Part shown: positions 61,019 to 64,000 of the stretch, piece by piece
Position numbering within the stretch: the stretch's first letter is position 1
How the letters are laid out: each line of letters begins with the position of its first letter
From: JAICQM01 sp963781555
GTDB taxonomy: Bacteria > Chloroflexota > Limnocylindria > QHBO01
Assembly: GCA_963781555.1 (NCBI GenBank)
Contig: CAWAGB010000008.1
Coordinates: 434,001 to 498,000, forward strand
DNA length: 64,000 bases
Direction of reading: 5' to 3'
Translations under genes and position numbers: made by a program
The notes under the pieces: model-generated
Seen by the model: the letters and a program-made list of their open reading frames with translations, nothing else
The model's database searches: none
Told to the model about the DNA's origin: nothing

Positions 61019-61651
61019 TCAGCGCCGTTCCTCGAGGCGACGCAGGATCCCGTCGAGCAGCGTATCCGCTCCGGGACCGTCGAGGATCGCCAGCCCGCTG
61101 GCGTCGCCGGGCACCAGCAGCTCCACGTTCCACGACCCGGCAGCCTGATCGGCCATTTCCGCCGCGGCGCGCGCCGCCGGCTCGTCCCGCGACGCCACGA
61201 AGAGCTTGGGAAATTCCCCGAGCGGGCTGACATTGCCCACCGCCGAAAGGGTGATCAGCTGGTCGACCTGGCCGGGCTCCCGGGTGCCGACGTCGAACGC
61301 GGCCCGCACCCCGTCGTCGGCCGCGAGCACCGCAACCCGCTCGATGCCCGCCCCGTGCAGGTCGCCGATGGCGGCGCGCAGCACGTCGGCGGTCGCGTCC
61401 TCCGGCACCACGGCGCGCATCCCGTGCGTGGCGAGCTCCTCCGCCACCGGATCCCACGCCCCGCCGATGAGCACCACCCCGTACGGGCCATCGCCCCATG
61501 CGCGCGCCGCCGAGCCGTCGGAGAGCGTCAGCGCCTCGGCAATGACGGGCGTCGCGGCGAACGAGGGTGGACTGGCCGTGGGCGCATCGGTCTGTGCCGC
61601 GCACGCGCACAGGACGATCGCGAGCAGGGCGAGCCGGATCAGAACGCCCAT
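61019..61651 (-). CDS. Putative lipoprotein with alpha/beta-hydrolase-like pattern
   Basis: 210 residues from ATG 61651. The signal sequence ends in a plausible lipobox (VLCAC-A, cysteine near residue 18) followed by a Thr/Ser/Pro linker. The rest alternates strands and helices (YGVVLIGGAWDPVAEELATHG, RVAVLAADDGVRAAF, PKLFVASRDEP) as in alpha/beta hydrolases, but where GxSxG is expected there is AADDG, so the nucleophile is missing. Probably a non-catalytic lipoprotein. It overlaps the upstream membrane transferase gene by 13 bases. Confidence 0.6.
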   Translation of the reverse strand: MGVLIRLALLAIVLCACAAQTDAPTASPPSFAATPVIAEALTLSDGSAARAWGDGPYGVVLIGGAWDPVAEELATHGMRAVVPEDATADVLRAAIGDLHGAGIERVAVLAADDGVRAAFDVGTREPGQVDQLITLSAVGNVSPLGEFPKLFVASRDEPAARAAAEMADQAAGSWNVELLVPGDASGLAILDGPGADTLLDGILRRLEERR

Positions 61652-62769
61652 GCACCGACCGCCATGCGGCTGGCGAAGAACCCGAGCATGATGAGTGACA
61701 CGAACGTGAGCGCCATCCACCAGCGCGGGGAGCGGCCGGCGAGCGCGAACCAGGCGAACAGCGGGAAGAGGGTCAGCGCGTATCGCGGCACGCTCATCAC
61801 GAAGCTGGTGCTCACGAAGAGCAGCCAGTTGCCGGCCATCCACGCGAACCACGCCGGGCGGAAGCGGAACGCCGCGTAGACCGTGCCTGCCAGCCCCAGG
61901 ATGATGAAGGCCAGCTCCATCCAGCCGAGCATCATCGACTCCCACGCCTCGCGGTGCTCGATGCTCGAGATGACGCCCCCGATGCCCACCCACGGCGCCG
62001 CGAGGGACTTGTACCAGTGGTCCTGCTGGACGAAGAGGAAGTGCAGCGGGTCGCCGTAGACCACCTGGTTGACGCCGAGGTACACCAGGAAGCCGAGCGG
62101 CACCAACGCGATCCATGCCCACGCCGGACGCAGGCGTCGCTCCGGGTCGGTCAGCCACTCGGTGAACGCCTCGGCGGCAAGGGCGGGGATGAGGATCAGG
62201 CCGTTGACGCGGGCCAGCGTCGCCAGCGCGCCCAGGAACCCCGCGAGAAGCCAGTTGCCGTTGCGTGCCGCCAGGAACGACCCCAGCACGACGGCCATGA
62301 AGACCGCCTCGGTATACGGGATGTGGAGCACGAAGGCGGTGGGGAAGATGAGCAGGAACCAGGCGGCGTTGCGACCGACAGAGGCGCCGAAGTCGCGCCC
62401 CACCACCCGCGCCAGGAGCGGCGCAACGAAGAGGCTGGCGACCGTGGTGACGAAGAAGCCGCTCACCACCGCGTCGCCCAGCACGGCGTTGACGGCGCCG
62501 GTCAGCCACGGGTAGAGCGGGTAGAAGACGATGAACAGCGGCACGTCGCCGGGACCATCCGCGTTGTACCCGTAGCGAGCCAGGTCCAGGTAGTGCGGCG
62601 CGTCCCAGTGATTCCAGATGTCCAGGATCCGATGCGGATCGGTGAGCTTCTCGTCGTTGACGACCACAAAGGCGATGACCCCGAACACCAGCAGCCCGAC
62701 CTTGATCAGCAGCGTGAGGCCGATCAGGTCCCAGTCGTCATCGCTCAGCGTTGGCAGGAATCGCCGCAT
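61639..62769 (-). CDS. Integral membrane mannosyltransferase-like protein (PIG-V/GT-C)
   Basis: 376 residues with about 9-10 helices. After the first helix an extracytoplasmic loop has NHWDAPHYLDLARYGY, the conserved acidic loop of PIG-V-like GT-C enzymes, and a VFYPLYPWL segment. Such enzymes use polyprenyl-phosphate-linked sugars on the outer face; the DPM1-like protein at 22858 could supply its donor (inference). Confidence 0.8.
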   Translation of the reverse strand: MRRFLPTLSDDDWDLIGLTLLIKVGLLVFGVIAFVVVNDEKLTDPHRILDIWNHWDAPHYLDLARYGYNADGPGDVPLFIVFYPLYPWLTGAVNAVLGDAVVSGFFVTTVASLFVAPLLARVVGRDFGASVGRNAAWFLLIFPTAFVLHIPYTEAVFMAVVLGSFLAARNGNWLLAGFLGALATLARVNGLILIPALAAEAFTEWLTDPERRLRPAWAWIALVPLGFLVYLGVNQVVYGDPLHFLFVQQDHWYKSLAAPWVGIGGVISSIEHREAWESMMLGWMELAFIILGLAGTVYAAFRFRPAWFAWMAGNWLLFVSTSFVMSVPRYALTLFPLFAWFALAGRSPRWWMALTFVSLIMLGFFASRMAVGAWAF

Positions 62770-62987
62770 GGCGCGGAGTGTACGGGCTTGCCCGGGTCGC
62801 GGGGCCGGGCCGAGTTGTCATCTGTCGCCGTGATTCGCGATAGCGGACCGATGGACACGCGCCATACCCCCGCTGAGCGTGGAATCGGGCGCGATCATCG
62901 CCGGCGCCCGGCTAGTGCACACCAGGGAGGCGTATGACACGTCTGCGGCCGCCGTCACCCGGTGTGGACCGATATTGGTGCGACTGC

Positions 62988-62993
62988 TACCAT
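62988..62993 (+). promoter_or_regulatory. Extended -10 box (TGC-TACCAT) for tRNA-Pro(CGG)
   Basis: TACCAT preceded by TGC, 44 bases before the tRNA 5' end. No clear -35 box. Confidence 0.35.
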
Positions 62994-63008
62994 CGGTCAC
63001 CTTCCCGA

Positions 63009-63025
63009 GCCCGCGCGATGCGGGC
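63009..63025 (+). other. Hairpin in the tRNA-Pro(CGG) 5' leader
   Basis: GCCCGC-GCGAT-GCGGGC, 6-bp stem, 12 bases before the mature 5' end; probably part of the precursor removed by RNase P. Confidence 0.35.
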
Positions 63026-63037
63026 ACGTGAGCCGGT

Positions 63038-63114
<77 letters not shown>

Positions 63115-63265
63115 CTTCCTCGGCCAGTATCGCCCCTCGTGCGGTTCGCCCATCATCTGTGCCGCGTCGATGCAGCAATCGGACCCCCCGGGCGCCTCCC
63201 CGGCGCCGGACGGTGCCGCCGCGACAGCGTCGAGCGGGAGGCAGCGACCGCGACCGCAGGGAGCG

Positions 63266-63952
63266 TCAGGCGGGGAGTGCCGCCTCAATGGCCGCGTCGC
63301 GGTCGACGAACTGCCCGAGCATCACCATCTGTCCGGTCTCCCGGTATCGGCCCACCTGGTAGACCCCGCGCTGCTGCCACCAGTAGAGCTGCAGCAGTGC
63401 ACCGTCGCGGTCCCTGAAGATCGCCCATTCACGCATCTTCGAGGGTCGGATTTCGGTGGCGCCGCGCGCCTCTAATGCCTTCACGAGGTCGCGTGTGCGC
63501 CGTGTCTCGCCGGCCGAGCTGCGATCGAAGCGCTTGGAGCGGCCGGCAGCCGTCGCCACCGCCTCCAGGAGCTCGTCCAGGTGGAACGGCTTGGGGATGA
63601 CCGCGGCGAAGCGGGCGGCCCTCGCGCGGTCCGTCTCCCGGGCCTGTGCCTCTTCGATGTCGCGCGCGTGGGCGGTGAACATGATCACGCCCACCGGTCG
63701 GGGGCGCTGCGCTATCGCCGCCGCGGACTCCCAGCTCTCGCCGAAGTGGCCGGCGCCGGCGCTGTCGAGCAGGATGACGTCCGGCTCGACACTGCCCACG
63801 GCTCGCAGCAGGGCGTCGTCATGAAGGTTGGACAGGAAGGCGACGTGGTAGCCCTCGTCGACGAGGACGGCCTCGATCATCTCGGCGACGTCGCGGTCGT
63901 CGTCCACGCAGAGCACGGTGGGACGCGAAGGATCAGTCGGCTGCTCGGTCAT
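63266..63952 (-). CDS. Response regulator with uncharacterised C-terminal domain
   Basis: 228 residues. REC domain (about 11-135): acidic CVDDDRD, phosphoacceptor Asp in VILLDSAG, MFTAHA (Thr) and IPKPF (Lys) are all present. The C-terminal ~80 residues (RTRDLVKALEARGATEIRPSKMREWAIFRDRDGALLQLYWW...) have no HTH, GGDEF, HD or kinase motif that I recognise. The aromatic-rich LYWWQQRGVYQVGRY pattern suggests a small beta domain. No partner histidine kinase is visible; it may lie beyond the window end. Confidence 0.8.
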   Translation of the reverse strand: MTEQPTDPSRPTVLCVDDDRDVAEMIEAVLVDEGYHVAFLSNLHDDALLRAVGSVEPDVILLDSAGAGHFGESWESAAAIAQRPRPVGVIMFTAHARDIEEAQARETDRARAARFAAVIPKPFHLDELLEAVATAAGRSKRFDRSSAGETRRTRDLVKALEARGATEIRPSKMREWAIFRDRDGALLQLYWWQQRGVYQVGRYRETGQMVMLGQFVDRDAAIEAALPA

Positions 63953-64000
63953 GGCATTCGTCCCGTGGAGGATGTCTCCGATATCGGCCGGCCGCGGCGG

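Larger units (their letters stand above)
62770..63037. other. Intergenic region before tRNA-Pro(CGG)
   Basis: 268 bases without a credible gene. An ORF from ATG 62934, although preceded by GGGAGG, runs through the tRNA and is rejected. The region holds only the tRNA promoter and leader hairpin listed separately. Confidence 0.5.

Overview
The window is a gene-dense stretch of very GC-rich (roughly 70%) bacterial DNA with many GTG starts and translationally coupled operons. No single gene fixes the taxon. The combination suggests a Chloroflexota bacterium, perhaps Limnocylindria-like, recovered from a metagenome: MazG carrying a remnant methylase-like N-terminus, LCP wall-glycopolymer ligases with extra membrane helices, no outer-membrane or LPS-core genes, and large secreted proteins with Big_5-like domains. 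Five single-base frameshifts in otherwise intact conserved genes (malQ, glgB twice, glnA, legG) look more like sequence errors than decay.

Layout. 1-2755: end of malQ and convergent glgB (storage glucan). 2935-4866: mreB-mreC (cell shape). 5018-16085: four secreted proteins with unrelated enzymatic heads (a His/Cys candidate peptidase, a GH18 hydrolase, a CAP domain, a subtilase). All four end in a Big_5-like domain followed by two or three copies of a ~75-residue repeat (GTHTGY ... WAGYW-PES) that I do not recognise. Housekeeping rph-rdgB sits between the third and fourth. 16110-23640: flippase, a complete five-enzyme UDP-ManNAc3NAcA set (wbpD, wecB/wbpI, wbpE, wbpB, wbpA) and a DPM1-like transferase. 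23722-26604: triple-parvulin foldase and mazG. 26671: tRNA-Pro(UGG). 26775-33772: GT4 transferase, WecA-type initiating transferase, and two LCP proteins flanking a membrane diguanylate cyclase. 33805-38764: cystathionine-synthase-like enzyme, ResB, PucR-like regulator, glnA.

38878-52938 encodes a nonulosonic acid pathway resembling the Campylobacter legionaminic acid (leg/ptm) route: legB, legH, legC, legG, legI, ptmE, ptmF, legF and ptmA, with serA and an unassigned GT-B-like protein inserted and a polymerase/ligase plus ppa on the opposite strand. 52958-58615 holds an NrnA-type phosphoesterase and sulfate activation genes (cysC, SLC13-type transporter, cysN, cysD). 58723-62769 has an MBL-fold/FAD-monooxygenase pair, a lipoprotein and a PIG-V-like transferase. 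The window ends with tRNA-Pro(CGG) and a response regulator.

Taken together, much of the window looks devoted to the cell envelope: acidic sugar precursors, lipid-linked initiation, flipping, polymerisation, attachment to peptidoglycan by LCP proteins, and secreted proteins with a common repeat tail that might dock on this surface (inference). Several genes have a GCTAGNNT or TACAAT-like -10 box only 6-10 nt before the start codon, suggesting leaderless or near-leaderless transcripts.
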